Assembly: GCF_001553785.1 (NCBI RefSeq)
Contig: NZ_LOJP01000002.1
Coordinates: 416,078 to 480,077, forward strand
DNA: 64,000 nucleotides
Origin: Actinoplanes sp. TFC3
GTDB lineage: Bacteria; Actinomycetota; Actinomycetes; Mycobacteriales; Micromonosporaceae
Direction: 5' to 3'
Shown: piece after piece, positions 24,082-33,149 of the stretch
How positions within the stretch are numbered: the first letter of the stretch is position 1
Layout: the number at the start of each line of letters is the position of its first letter
The notes under the pieces: generated by a model
Told to the model about the DNA's origin: nothing
What the model saw: the letters and a program-made list of their open reading frames with translations, nothing else
Database searches by the model: none
Position numbers and translations under genes: made by a program

Positions 24082-24750
24082 TCAGGCGTTGAACAGGCGC
24101 CAGGTGCCCTCGGAGATCACTGACACCTTGCCGCCGGCCACCGACAGGGCGGTCTCGTTGTCGATGGCGTACGCCGGACCGCCGATGTCAGCGGCCCACT
24201 TCTCCGCATTGGCGATGGTGTTGTGGGCAAGGCCCTCGGAGTTCAGGTGCGGGAAGATGGAGAAGTCGACGAAGCCCAGCGTCTCGTCGCCCCCGGCCGG
24301 CGGCTGCCATTCGACGAAGAACTCCCCGATGCGGGGGGTCATCGCCATGCTGCCGGCGCTGAAGCCGACGTAGACCAGATCCGGCAGCTCGGGCAGCAGG
24401 TCCGCCAGGCCGGACTCGCGCATCCAGTGCGCCAGGTACAGCGCGTCGCCGCCGTTCACCAGCAGGACGTCGGCCTCACGCACCCAGGCGACCCAGCGCT
24501 CGCGGTCGATGCTGGGCAGCGCGGTGAGTTCCAGCAGGCCCACGGACCTCCAGCCCAGCTCGGTCATGGGATTGCCGCCCGTCCCGCTGACGAAGGCGAC
24601 CGGCTTGTCAGGGCTGACATGGGGATGGCCGTATGCGGCGGTGGGGATGCACAGCGCGGTGCACCCGGCGATCGGCTTGCCGAGCAGGTCGAGCAGCGCG
24701 GCCTGGATGCTCGGGTTCGTGACCCCGGCGTCGGTGAGCAACAGCTTCAT
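24082..24750 (-). CDS. Peptidase E-like serine peptidase (S51)
   Basis: 222 residues. The nucleophile motif GFSAGSM (S131) and the preceding VNGGDALYLAHWM match S51 dipeptidase E, which removes N-terminal Asp dipeptides; the ADVLLVNGG turn is also characteristic. Cytoplasmic, no signal peptide. The frame is open far upstream, but ATG 24748-24750 gives the family N-terminus MKLLLTDAG. It lies 71 bases downstream of the mannitol dehydrogenase gene on the same strand, possibly co-transcribed. Confidence 0.88.
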   Translation of the reverse strand: MKLLLTDAGVTNPSIQAALLDLLGKPIAGCTALCIPTAAYGHPHVSPDKPVAFVSGTGGNPMTELGWRSVGLLELTALPSIDRERWVAWVREADVLLVNGGDALYLAHWMRESGLADLLPELPDLVYVGFSAGSMAMTPRIGEFFVEWQPPAGGDETLGFVDFSIFPHLNSEGLAHNTIANAEKWAADIGGPAYAIDNETALSVAGGKVSVISEGTWRLFNA

Positions 24751-24821
24751 GATGGTGTCCAGCCCCCGTCCCGCCTCGCCCTCGCGAGGCGCCGCGACCA
24801 GCATAGGATCGGCGGCCGAAC

Positions 24822-26297
24822 TCAGGAAGCGCCGGCCAGGTCGTCCAATGTGGTGCGGGCGCCCTTGCTGTGCAGCGACGCCAGCACAGACTTGTACGTC
24901 GACACGAAGCGTTCGTTGTCCGCCAGGTCCCCGAACAACTCGCGGTTCTTGATGAACGCCAGCGGGTCGTCGTGCTGGGTCCGGGCCAGCGGTACGAGGG
25001 TGTCGCGCAGGCGGTCCACCACCTCGATCGGCTGGCCCTGTTCGTCGGTGCCTTCGGCGTAGCGGGCCCACGAGGCGACCACGGCCGTCGAGCGCAGGAT
25101 CTCGCCGCCGGTTTCCAGGTTCTTGCGGATCACCGGGAGCAGCCATTTGGGGATGCGGTCGGAGCTTTCCGCGCACAGCCGGGCCACGGTGTCGCGGACC
25201 TGGGCGTTGGAGAAGCGCTCGATCAGTTGGCGCTGGTAGTTGGCCAGGTCGATGCCGGGCACCGGGGCCAGCGTCGGGGTGGCCTCGCGCCGCATGTAGG
25301 CCAGCAGGAACGCGTCGAACTGCGGGTCCTGGGCGACCTCGTGCACGAGCCGGAACCCCGACAGGTAACCGAAATAGCAGAGCGCCTGGTGGCTGGCGTT
25401 CAGGAGCCGCAACTTCATCAGCTCGTACGGTTCCACGTCGGCCACCACCTGCACGCCGGCGTCCTCGAACGCCGGGCGCCCGAGCGGGAACGCGTCCTCG
25501 AGGACCCACTGGGTGAACGGCTCGCAGACCACGGGCCACGCGTCGTCGATGCCGAAGCGTTCACGGACCTGCTCGCGGTCGTCGTCGGTGGTCACCGGGG
25601 TGATCCGGTCGACCATGCTGTTGGGGAAGGCGACCTGCTCCTGCACGTACGCGCCGAGTTCCGGGTCGCGCAGGGTGGCGAAGGCCACGAAGCTGCGCTG
25701 CGCGGCGTGCCCGTTGCCCTGGATGTTGTCGCAGCTCATGATCGTGAACGGTGGCAAACCGCGGTCGCGGCGGCGGGCCAGGGCCTCGGTGATCAGCCCG
25801 AAGCTGGTCCTCGGGGCGTTGCCGGGCTGCAGGTCGTGCTGCACGTCGGGGTTGTCGGCGACGAACTCACCGGTGACGGCGTTGAAGTTGTAGCCGCCCT
25901 CGGTGACCGTCAGGCTGACAATGCGCACCTGCTCGGAGGCCATCTTCTCGATGACCGCCCCGGGGTCGTCCGGGGCGTACAGGTATTCCTTGATGGAGCC
26001 GATGACCTGCGGGGTCCACGTGCCGTCGGGCGCCTTGACCACCAGGGTGTACAACCCGTCCTGGCTGACCAGGGCGTCGCGCATGCGGGCGTCTGCGGGC
26101 ATGACGCCCACGCCGCAGATGGCCCAGTCGTGGGCCTTGCCCTCGGCCATCAGACGGTCGAGGTACATCGCCTCGTGGGCCCGGTGGAAACCACCGACGC
26201 CGAAGTGCACGATGCCCGTGCGCAGACTGCTGCGGTCGTACGAGGGGATGAGGTCCTTCGGCAGGGACGCGAGATTCTGGGCAGTGAGCGGCACCAT
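24822..26297 (-). CDS. Mannitol dehydrogenase family oxidoreductase
   Basis: 491 residues, the standard length of long-chain polyol dehydrogenases (mannitol 2-dehydrogenase or fructuronate reductase family). The NAD-binding region is GIVHFGVGGFHRAHEAMY near residue 30. The catalytic region contains SNSMVDRITP-like PNSMVDRITPVT and the active-site lysine segment MKLRLLNASHQALCYFGYL. The reaction is likely NAD-dependent oxidation of D-mannitol or a related polyol to the ketose. Substrate is not determined, and no sugar transporter genes are nearby. Confidence 0.92.
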   Translation of the reverse strand: MVPLTAQNLASLPKDLIPSYDRSSLRTGIVHFGVGGFHRAHEAMYLDRLMAEGKAHDWAICGVGVMPADARMRDALVSQDGLYTLVVKAPDGTWTPQVIGSIKEYLYAPDDPGAVIEKMASEQVRIVSLTVTEGGYNFNAVTGEFVADNPDVQHDLQPGNAPRTSFGLITEALARRRDRGLPPFTIMSCDNIQGNGHAAQRSFVAFATLRDPELGAYVQEQVAFPNSMVDRITPVTTDDDREQVRERFGIDDAWPVVCEPFTQWVLEDAFPLGRPAFEDAGVQVVADVEPYELMKLRLLNASHQALCYFGYLSGFRLVHEVAQDPQFDAFLLAYMRREATPTLAPVPGIDLANYQRQLIERFSNAQVRDTVARLCAESSDRIPKWLLPVIRKNLETGGEILRSTAVVASWARYAEGTDEQGQPIEVVDRLRDTLVPLARTQHDDPLAFIKNRELFGDLADNERFVSTYKSVLASLHSKGARTTLDDLAGAS

Positions 26298-26479
26298 CTC
26301 GGGGGTCCTCCCAGCGCGGCTAGAGGGGGCGTGACCGCTTCAGCATCGCACCTGCACGGGCCGGTTCCCGCCTCTGAGCACCAAGAACTTTTCCGCCACC
26401 GGTCAACCCGGGCACGGCCGTGCCCGAAACGGTCACACGCCCGGCCGCCCACCGCCGCCGGACGCGTGATCTTGGCTGG

Positions 26480-28081
26480 TCAGGCCGGGATCGCCCGGGG
26501 CGCAACCGGTCTGGTGCTGGTCATGTGGCGCAGATACGCGGGCAGGGTGAAAAACTCCGGGCAGGTCCGCTCGGTGAGCAGCACGCTCAGCAACGTGCGG
26601 GCCTGGCCGAACCGGTGGGCGGCGTCCTCGTCCAAGGCCCCGGTCTCGGCGAGCACGTCCAGCTCCTCGCGCAGCATCCGGATGACCAGCCCGGCGGTCA
26701 CCGGCACGCCGTAGTCGGTGGGCGTGGCCCTGGCGATCCACTGCCACAACTGGGTACGGCAGATCTCCGCGGTCGCCGCGTCCTCCATCAGCCCGCCCAG
26801 GGCCACCGCCCCGCGCCCGCCCAGCCACTCCGCCAGGTACCGCAGCGCCACGCTGACGTTGGTCCGCAGCGCCACCTCGGTCACCGCGATGCCGGTGGCG
26901 CGGATGTCGAGCAGCTCCTTGGCGCCCACCTGCACGTCGTCGCGCCGGCGCACGATCTGGTTCGGCTCGAAACCCAGCCACTGGTCGAACACCTCCCGGC
27001 AGGTCTCGACCAGCCCGGGGTGCGCCACCCAGCTGCCGTCGAAGCCGTCGCCGACCTCGCGCCGCTTGTCCTGGCGGACCTGGTTGAGGGCGCGCTTGGC
27101 GGCGACGGGGTCCCGGCTGGGCACCACGGCGGCCATCCCGCCGATGGCATGGGCGCCGCGACGGTGACAGGTCTGGACAAGCAGTTCCGTGTACGCCCGC
27201 ATGAACGCAGCGGTCATCGTCAACTCCGCCCGTTCGGGCAGCACCGCCTCGGGCCGGTTCTTGATCATGGAGAACAGATAGTCCCAGCGACCGGCGTTGA
27301 GCCCGGCGGAATGCTCGCGCAGTTCGTACAGGATCTCGTCCATCTCGAAGGCCGCGGTGACCGTTTCGATCAGCACGGTGGCCCGGATGGTGCCGCGCGC
27401 AATGCCGAGCACCTGCTGGGCGTACACGAAAACGTCATTCCACAGCCGCGCCTCGAGGTGGCTTTCCAGCTTGGGCAGATAGAAATACGGGCCGCTGCCG
27501 CGTTCGATCTGCTTGCGCCCGCAATGGAACAGGTACATGCCGAAGTCGAACAGCGACGCCGAAACCGCCCGCCCACCGATGCGCAGATGACATTCCGGCA
27601 GATGCCAGCCGCGCGGGCGCACCATGATGGTGGGCAGGTGCTCGCCGACCCGGTATTCCCGGCCGTCCGCGGCGGTGAAGTCCAGCGTCCCGTCCAGCGC
27701 ATCCCGCAGATTGCGCTGGCCGCTGACCACGTTGTCCCAGGTCGGCGACAAGGCGTCCTCGAAATCGGCCATCCACACCTTGGCCCCGGAATTCAACGCG
27801 TTGATCGTCATCTTGCGCTCGGGCGGCCCGGTGATTTCGACCCGCCGGTCAGCCAGATCCTCGGCGGGCGGGGCGACGGTCCACGACGTGTCCTCGCGAA
27901 CGGCACGGGTCGAGGACAAGAAATCCCATTCCTCGGTACGGGTGGTACGACGTCGGCGCCGCCGATCCAGCACCTGCACCCGGCGGGCCCCGAACTCCCG
28001 GTCGAGCGCGACCACGAAGTCGATGGCCTCCGGGGTCAGGATGTCGTCGCAGTCCGAGGGCGCAATTGTGATTTCTTCCAT
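26480..28081 (-). CDS. aceB: Malate synthase A
   Basis: 533 residues, the normal size of malate synthase A, which condenses glyoxylate with acetyl-CoA in the second step of the glyoxylate shunt. Landmarks are KVWMADFEDALSPTW (acidic Mg site), the glyoxylate-binding MVRPRGWHLPE region, TVLIETVTAAFEMDEI, and the C-terminal catalytic region VALGGLMEDAATAEI. It is directly downstream of aceA, sharing one base (TGATG), so the two are coupled. The divergent RamB-type gene beyond aceA is the likely regulator. Confidence 0.96.
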   Translation of the reverse strand: MEEITIAPSDCDDILTPEAIDFVVALDREFGARRVQVLDRRRRRRTTRTEEWDFLSSTRAVREDTSWTVAPPAEDLADRRVEITGPPERKMTINALNSGAKVWMADFEDALSPTWDNVVSGQRNLRDALDGTLDFTAADGREYRVGEHLPTIMVRPRGWHLPECHLRIGGRAVSASLFDFGMYLFHCGRKQIERGSGPYFYLPKLESHLEARLWNDVFVYAQQVLGIARGTIRATVLIETVTAAFEMDEILYELREHSAGLNAGRWDYLFSMIKNRPEAVLPERAELTMTAAFMRAYTELLVQTCHRRGAHAIGGMAAVVPSRDPVAAKRALNQVRQDKRREVGDGFDGSWVAHPGLVETCREVFDQWLGFEPNQIVRRRDDVQVGAKELLDIRATGIAVTEVALRTNVSVALRYLAEWLGGRGAVALGGLMEDAATAEICRTQLWQWIARATPTDYGVPVTAGLVIRMLREELDVLAETGALDEDAAHRFGQARTLLSVLLTERTCPEFFTLPAYLRHMTSTRPVAPRAIPA

Positions 28082-29385
28082 CAGAACTGCTCCGCTTCCG
28101 TCGAGCCGCTCAGGGCCGTGGTCGAGCTTTGCGGGTTCAGGGCGGTGGAGACAGCATCGAAATAGCCGGTGCCAACCTCGGCTTGGTGCTTGGTCGCGGT
28201 GTAACCGTCGCTCTCGGCAGCGAATTCGGCTTCCTGCAATCTGACGTAAGCGCTCATGCCATTGCGGGCATAGCCGCGGGCGAGTTCGTACATCGCATGG
28301 TTGAGGGCGTGGAAACCGGCGAGCGTGACGAACTGGAACTTGTAACCCATCGCGCCGAGTTCCTTCTGGAACCGGGCGATCGTGGCGTCGTCGAGGTTGC
28401 GCTTCCAGTTGAACGACGGCGAGCAGTTGTAGGCCAGCATCTTGTCCGGGTGCACACTGTGGACGGCCTCGGCGAACGTCTTGGCGAACGCCAGATCCGG
28501 GGTGCCGGTTTCCACCCAGAGAAGATCCGCGTAATCGGCGTAGGCGACCCCGCGGGCGATGGCGGCTTCCGGCCCGCTGCGGACCCGGAAGAATCCCTCG
28601 GCGGTACGGTCACCGCTCAGGAACGGCCGGTCCCGCTCGTCGACATCGGTGGTGAGCAGGTCGGCGGCCAGCGCGTCGGTGCGGGCGATCACCACGCTCG
28701 GCACCCCGGCGACATCCGCGGCCAGGCGCGCCGCGTTGAGTGTACGAATGTGCTGGCTTGTCGGAACCAGAACCTTGCCCCCGAGGTGGCCGCACTTCTT
28801 CTCCGAGGCCAGTTGGTCCTCCCAGTGCACACCCGCGGCGCCGGCGGCGATCATCGCCTTCATCAGCTCGAACGCGTTGAGCGGACCGCCGAACCCGGCC
28901 TCGGCATCGGCGACAATCGGGGCGAACCAGTCCCGCTCGTGACGCCCGGCCGCGGTGTCGATCTGGTCGGCGCGCAGCAGCGCGTTGTTGATCCGGCGCA
29001 CCACCGCGGGCACCGAGTTGGCCGGGTACAGGCTCTGATCCGGGTATGTGTGCCCGGACAGGTTCGCGTCCGCGGCCACCTGCCAACCCGACAGGTAGAT
29101 CGCCTTGAGCCCGGCGCGGACCTGCTGCACGGCCTGGCCCCCGGTCAGCGCGCCGAGCGCGTTGACGTACTCCTCGTCGTGCAGCAACTCCCACAGCCGC
29201 TGCGCGCCGCGTTCGGCGAGGGTGTGCCGTTCCTGCAGACTGCCGCGCAGCCGCACCACATCCTGCGCGGTGTAGTCGCGCTTGACGCCGAGCCATCGTG
29301 GATCGCCGGCCCAGGCCCGGGCAATGTCGCCCGCGGTGCTGCGCTGACCCTTGGTGGTCCTGACGTCGGTCAGTTGATCAGTCAT
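28081..29385 (-). CDS. aceA: Isocitrate lyase
   Basis: 434 residues. Cleaves isocitrate to succinate and glyoxylate, the first step of the glyoxylate shunt. The active-site signature KKCGHLGGK is intact, and the Mg-binding DAEAGFGG and the CSPSFNWKRNLDD segment are present. First gene of an aceA-aceB unit. The 115-base gap to the divergent RamB-like gene carries repeats that may be binding sites for it. Expression is expected during growth on acetate or fatty acids; that is family knowledge. Confidence 0.97.
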   Translation of the reverse strand: MTDQLTDVRTTKGQRSTAGDIARAWAGDPRWLGVKRDYTAQDVVRLRGSLQERHTLAERGAQRLWELLHDEEYVNALGALTGGQAVQQVRAGLKAIYLSGWQVAADANLSGHTYPDQSLYPANSVPAVVRRINNALLRADQIDTAAGRHERDWFAPIVADAEAGFGGPLNAFELMKAMIAAGAAGVHWEDQLASEKKCGHLGGKVLVPTSQHIRTLNAARLAADVAGVPSVVIARTDALAADLLTTDVDERDRPFLSGDRTAEGFFRVRSGPEAAIARGVAYADYADLLWVETGTPDLAFAKTFAEAVHSVHPDKMLAYNCSPSFNWKRNLDDATIARFQKELGAMGYKFQFVTLAGFHALNHAMYELARGYARNGMSAYVRLQEAEFAAESDGYTATKHQAEVGTGYFDAVSTALNPQSSTTALSGSTEAEQF

Positions 29386-29411
29386 CGTCCCGCCCTTCTT
29401 TCGCTACCCGG

Positions 29412-29487
29412 GAAGGACTCCACTGTCGCCGCGCGGTGACCGGCCGTTGAAGGACTTTGTGAGCAGAAGAAACGTGAATCTTCTGCT
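29412..29487. promoter_or_regulatory. Repeats in the aceA/ramB divergent control region
   Basis: Two direct repeats GAAGGACT (29412-29419 and 29449-29456, 37 bases start to start) and a perfect inverted repeat AGCAGAAG (29462-29469) with CTTCTGCT (29480-29487), 10-base spacer. The inverted repeat abuts TAGCGT (29487-29492), a -10-like element eight bases before the regulator's ATG. These are good candidates for regulator binding sites; none was matched to a published motif. Confidence 0.5.
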
Positions 29488-29500
29488 AGCGTCAAAACGC

Positions 29501-30955
29501 ATGACGGCTTCCGATGGCGGCGCAGCGGTGGACCTGGTGACGCTCGGACAGCGGCTGCGCCATTTACGCCGGTCGAAAAACGTGACGCTCGACCAGCTCA
29601 GCGCGGCAGTGGGGCGGGCGCCGTCGCAGTTGTCGCTGATCGAGAACGGTAAACGCGAGCCGAAGCTCAGTGTGCTGCAGGCGATTGCTGGAGCTCTGGG
29701 CGTACCGATGCAGGATCTTCTGCGTCCGGAACCACCCAGCCGACGGGCCGGTCTGGAAATTGAGCTCGCCCATTTCCAGCAGAATTCGGCGTATGCGGCG
29801 CTCGGCTTGCCGGCGGTCAGGGCTGGGCGGCGGTTACCGGCTGATGCTTTGGAATCGCTCATCGGATTGCACCGGGAACTGACCCGGTTGCTGACCGAGC
29901 AGAGCGCCACACCCGAGGTGGCCCGCCGGGCGAACCAGCAGTTGCGGGAACGGATGCGCGAACGCGACAACTATTACGCCGATGTCGAGCAGGCCGCGGC
30001 GAAGGTGCTGCAGGCGGTGAAACACGCGACCGGTCCGCTGTCGCAGCGCGGCATTCTCGACATCGCCGCGCACCTGGGATTCACGCTGCACTATGTGGCC
30101 GACCTGCCCGGTTCGACGCGATCGGTGACCGATCTGCGCCATCGCAGGATCTACCTTCCGCAGGTGGCCAGCGGCAAAGGTCACGACCCGCGGGCGGTGG
30201 TGCTGCAGACACTTGGGCATTTCGTGCTCGGGCACGCCGGCCCGGCGGACTACGGCGACTTCCTGCGCCAGCGCGTCGAGGCCAACTATTTCGCGGCGGC
30301 GCTGCTGATGCCCGAAAAGTTCGCGGTCAGCTTCCTGCGCGAGGCGAAAGCGGACCGGGCGCTGGCCATCGACGACTTCCGCGACGCGTTCGGCGTGTCC
30401 TACGAAACGGCGGCGCATCGCTTCACGAACCTGGCGACCCACCATTTCGGCATTCCCGTGCACTTCACTCGGGTGCACGAGAGCGGCACCGTCTACAAGG
30501 CGTACGAGAACGACAACGTCCGCTTCCCCACCGACGTCACCGGCGCCATCGAGGGCCAGCCGGTGTGCCGCAAATGGGCGTCGCGCACGGTTTTTCAGGC
30601 CTCGGACCCGTACTCGTCGTTCTACCAGTTCACCGACACCGTGAACGGTACGTACTGGTGTACGGTCCACGTCGAGTCAACGCGTTCCGGCGAGTTCTCG
30701 GTCACCGTGGGCACCCCGTACGAGCACGCGCAATGGTTCCGGGGCGGCGACACTTCCCGCCGTACCGTATCGCGCTGCCCCGACCCGTCATGCTGCCGCC
30801 GCCCACCCGCCGCGCTCGTGGAGTCCTGGGCCGGGCACGCCTGGCCCAGCGCCCGCGTCCACTCGCACCTGCTCGCCGCCCTGCCGCCCGGCACCTTCCC
30901 CGGCGTCGACGCCCAGGACGTCTACGAATTCCTGCAACGCCGCGCCGGAGCCTGA
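29501..30955 (+). CDS. ramB: RamB-like XRE regulator of glyoxylate/acetate metabolism
   Basis: 484 residues. An XRE helix-turn-helix (about 13-70: LGQRLRHLRRSKNVTLDQLS, PSQLSLIENGKREPKL), a central IrrE/ImmA-like domain in which the HExxH is degenerate (LGHFVLGH), and a C-terminal DUF2083-type domain with clustered cysteines (CPDPSCC). This is the architecture of RamB and short-chain fatty acyl regulators, which control aceA and aceB in corynebacteria and mycobacteria. It is divergent from aceA-aceB, which supports that role. The frame is open from 29447, but ATG 29501 is preferred since TAGCGT lies eight bases before it, implying a leaderless transcript. Confidence 0.9.
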   Translation: MTASDGGAAVDLVTLGQRLRHLRRSKNVTLDQLSAAVGRAPSQLSLIENGKREPKLSVLQAIAGALGVPMQDLLRPEPPSRRAGLEIELAHFQQNSAYAALGLPAVRAGRRLPADALESLIGLHRELTRLLTEQSATPEVARRANQQLRERMRERDNYYADVEQAAAKVLQAVKHATGPLSQRGILDIAAHLGFTLHYVADLPGSTRSVTDLRHRRIYLPQVASGKGHDPRAVVLQTLGHFVLGHAGPADYGDFLRQRVEANYFAAALLMPEKFAVSFLREAKADRALAIDDFRDAFGVSYETAAHRFTNLATHHFGIPVHFTRVHESGTVYKAYENDNVRFPTDVTGAIEGQPVCRKWASRTVFQASDPYSSFYQFTDTVNGTYWCTVHVESTRSGEFSVTVGTPYEHAQWFRGGDTSRRTVSRCPDPSCCRRPPAALVESWAGHAWPSARVHSHLLAALPPGTFPGVDAQDVYEFLQRRAGA

Positions 30956-30982
30956 GCCGCCTGTCCCTGATGGCTGGATGGC

Positions 30983-31219
30983 GTGGCGGCGCTGGGCTAC
31001 GCCCTGCCGGCCCACATCACCAAGCATGAAGAACTGGTGACCTCCGGCCGTACGGACGCCGGGGCTCGCACTGCCGCCGAGTCCGGCCGCTTCTTCGACG
31101 GCTTGGAGCTGATCGAACCGGGAATCGTGGCAGTCAGCGACTGGCGCCCGGCTCGCCCGCCCACCGAACGCCCCGCCGCGGCGGATGTGTCAATCTACGG
31201 TGCCGTGGGACGGCTATGA
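30983..31219 (+). pseudogene. C-terminal remnant of a SAM-dependent methyltransferase (Methyltransf_19/DUF574-like)
   Basis: The 78-codon frame contains FFDGLELIEPGIVAVSDW and ends DVSIYGAVGRL, the characteristic C-terminus of actinobacterial S-adenosylmethionine methyltransferases of the DUF574 group, which are normally about 270 residues. The preceding residues (TKHEELVTSGRTDAGART) also fit that family's last helix. The N-terminal two thirds, including the SAM-binding motif, is absent, so this is a decayed fragment. Confidence 0.7.
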
Positions 31220-31382
31220 GCGTCGAATCGCAGTTCGATCAGGGAACGTGACGGCGGGTGCGGGTGCCGTGGGCGGAATTTGTCCAGTGTGGGCGTACGC
31301 GATCATTTCTATGGTCTTGTGTGGTCGCATTGAGATTTGTGGTCCGATGTTCTCACCGATACCTTTGCGCCGAAGGCTGATG

Positions 31383-31661
31383 GGGGTACGCGGGCTGGTG
31401 GCCATTGAGCCGAACGTCCCCATGCACCGGGTTTCATGGGCGGCGGCCTGGCGCCGGAGAGTGCAGCTGGACCTGCGCGACCGGGTTGCCGAGGACACCG
31501 GGTTGCCGTCCAGCAACACCGACTGTGTGCCCTCCTCGCTGGTGCTGTGCACGGTTGGGGAACCGGCCGCGGTGCTTGAGGAGGTTCGCCGGGTTCTGCG
31601 TCTTGGGGAGGTACTGCTTCGTGAGCACATTGCCGCCCCGGATGGGACACCGATGCGCGCG
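31383..31661 (+). pseudogene. Remnant of a class I methyltransferase (UbiE-like)
   Basis: In frame with the downstream membrane-protein gene lies a stretch reading GLVAIEPNVPMHR, then SSLVLCTVGEPAAVLEEV, RRVLRLGEVLLREHIAAPDG. These correspond to motif post-I through motif III of UbiE/Coq5-like methyltransferases (VEPxxxMR ... SxLVLCxVxDPxxxLxExxRVLRPGGxLLxLEH). The motif-I glycine loop and the C-terminus are missing, and RPGG has become RLGE. It is treated as a relic and not as the N-terminus of the following gene, which has its own promoter-like signal. Confidence 0.6.
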
Positions 31662-31739
31662 TCGACGTTCGGGCATACCGGTTGCGCAGTCCGTTCGTAT
31701 CGTTCAACACCTAGATCGCGGGGGTCGCCTACGCGTGAA

Positions 31740-31771
31740 TTGACGCAGCAAGGCGAAGCCAGCGTTATATT
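31740..31771 (+). promoter_or_regulatory. Promoter-like element of the 31-34 kb gene pair
   Basis: TTGACG (31740-31745) and TATATT (31766-31771; spacer 20, or 19 to TTATAT) stand out in GC-rich DNA. GTG 31779 follows seven bases after TATATT, consistent with a leaderless mRNA. The spacing is longer than ideal, so confidence is moderate. Confidence 0.4.
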
Positions 31772-31778
31772 GAAGGCT

Positions 31779-33149
31779 GTGCATTACTTGTCTGCCTGTC
31801 CTCTCCGAGATCAATCAAGCGCGTTCGGCCTGTACCTCAATGGTGCGTTCTTCCTCGGCGCTGCCCTTGATGGTGATCGACTTGCGGTGGAGGGCATGGC
31901 CCCAGCGCAGCAGCACCTGCGCGAGCAGCTGGACAAGCACAACAATGGCTCTTGGTTTTCTCGGGTTGTCGCTGACGGTGACGGACGGTGGTTCACCGCC
32001 GACGACGTGTACCCCTCGGTCGTTCCGCTCTCGTTCATGAGTTACCGCGGAGATCATTACGAGCCAGGCCTCCGATCCGTTATCGCAGTCGAGGCCACGC
32101 ATGGCTGGACTTGGCATCTCGAAAGCACAACCGTCGAGTTCCACGAGTCCGGCGTTGGAGTGCTGGCGCTGAGGCTGCAGGTCACCGCACCACGCAGAAC
32201 TACGGTGGCAGATCGGCGAGCAGGTGTCGAGCACATGGTGAACCGGCTGATTGCGCCGTGCAACAAGCTCGTCGCTGACATTGTAAGGATATATCTTGCG
32301 GCTTGCCGCGAGATCATCCCCGGTTATGTCATGGAGGTCGCTTGGTGCCAGGATGACGGTACCGACCGAACGGCATCGAGTACCGGCATGGCCGGCCACG
32401 CAACGCCGGCGTCACTTCTGTGGTTGCACTCCACCTATTTGATCAAAGATTCCGCTACTGGCTACCGCGCCACATTGCGGTACCAGGCGTTACTACCGAG
32501 CATCTTCGAGCAACTCCAGATGCAAGGAATCACATTCCTGCCCGGCATCGGATCAAGCATCGTCATTCACCGCCCCTCGACGCCTGTAGGCCTTGTGGGT
32601 GTGGAAATGCTGTTGGAGCTGATGAATCTCCAATGGGCGCACATAGCCATCACCATGGAAGCGGACCGGACGTTGTTCCGGCGCCTCAATACATTCGCCG
32701 TCACCGGGCAGAGCGCGTCATCAACCGGACTCGAGATCGAGGCCCGCGGCGTCCTCACCCTTTACGATCGCACGCGCGTCTATCGATCTGCGCTTGACAC
32801 CGTGCTGATCGACCTCGGCCGCGGCGCCAAGGATGTGTGGGACGCGATGGCCCGCGTTCAAGGGTTACCTGAGGTGCTCGACTCCATCCGCGACAAATTG
32901 GATGCTTTGCAGACGGCGTGCCACGGACAGCTCGAGCGCGCTTCAGCGCAACGGCAGCGGCGGCTCGGCGTGGCCATTGACCTGTTCACGATTTTCAGTG
33001 TCGTGGCCAGCGTTGCTACGGTCAGTACGTTCGTTCTTGACACCCAGCTTCGCATTACGACCGCTCCAAGGATCGTGATGCTAGCGGTGACACTCACGCT
33101 TATCGTGACCATCATCGGCATCACGAGGACCGGAGGTCGGCGACGATGA
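31779..33149 (+). CDS. Unknown protein with large soluble domain and two C-terminal membrane helices
   Basis: 456 residues from GTG 31779. Residues 1-360 are soluble with mixed alpha/beta character and no recognised motif; about 360-395 form a charged amphipathic helix (LDSIRDKLDALQTACHG), then two transmembrane helices at about 403-423 and 432-451 with a short loop, and a basic tail. The topology recalls CorA-type proteins (cytoplasmic domain, long helix, two C-terminal helices), but the GMN motif is absent. It overlaps the downstream methyltransferase start by four bases. Codon use and GC content are lower than the surroundings, with TTA leucine codons at 32490 and 32865, suggesting acquisition. 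The frame is open upstream to 31185, but that part is a methyltransferase relic. Function unknown. Confidence 0.65.
   Translation: MHYLSACPLRDQSSAFGLYLNGAFFLGAALDGDRLAVEGMAPAQQHLREQLDKHNNGSWFSRVVADGDGRWFTADDVYPSVVPLSFMSYRGDHYEPGLRSVIAVEATHGWTWHLESTTVEFHESGVGVLALRLQVTAPRRTTVADRRAGVEHMVNRLIAPCNKLVADIVRIYLAACREIIPGYVMEVAWCQDDGTDRTASSTGMAGHATPASLLWLHSTYLIKDSATGYRATLRYQALLPSIFEQLQMQGITFLPGIGSSIVIHRPSTPVGLVGVEMLLELMNLQWAHIAITMEADRTLFRRLNTFAVTGQSASSTGLEIEARGVLTLYDRTRVYRSALDTVLIDLGRGAKDVWDAMARVQGLPEVLDSIRDKLDALQTACHGQLERASAQRQRRLGVAIDLFTIFSVVASVATVSTFVLDTQLRITTAPRIVMLAVTLTLIVTIIGITRTGGRRR

Noticed and set aside
24870..26714. 614-codon plus-strand frame opposite the mannitol dehydrogenase gene
   Set aside because: His/Arg/Gly-rich composition without motifs; it is the shadow of the real gene.
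31185..31778. Extension making the membrane protein 654 residues with an N-terminal methyltransferase-like domain
   Set aside because: The methyltransferase part lacks motif I and its ends, and a promoter-like element plus GTG at 31779 marks a better start; a true fusion remains possible but less likely.
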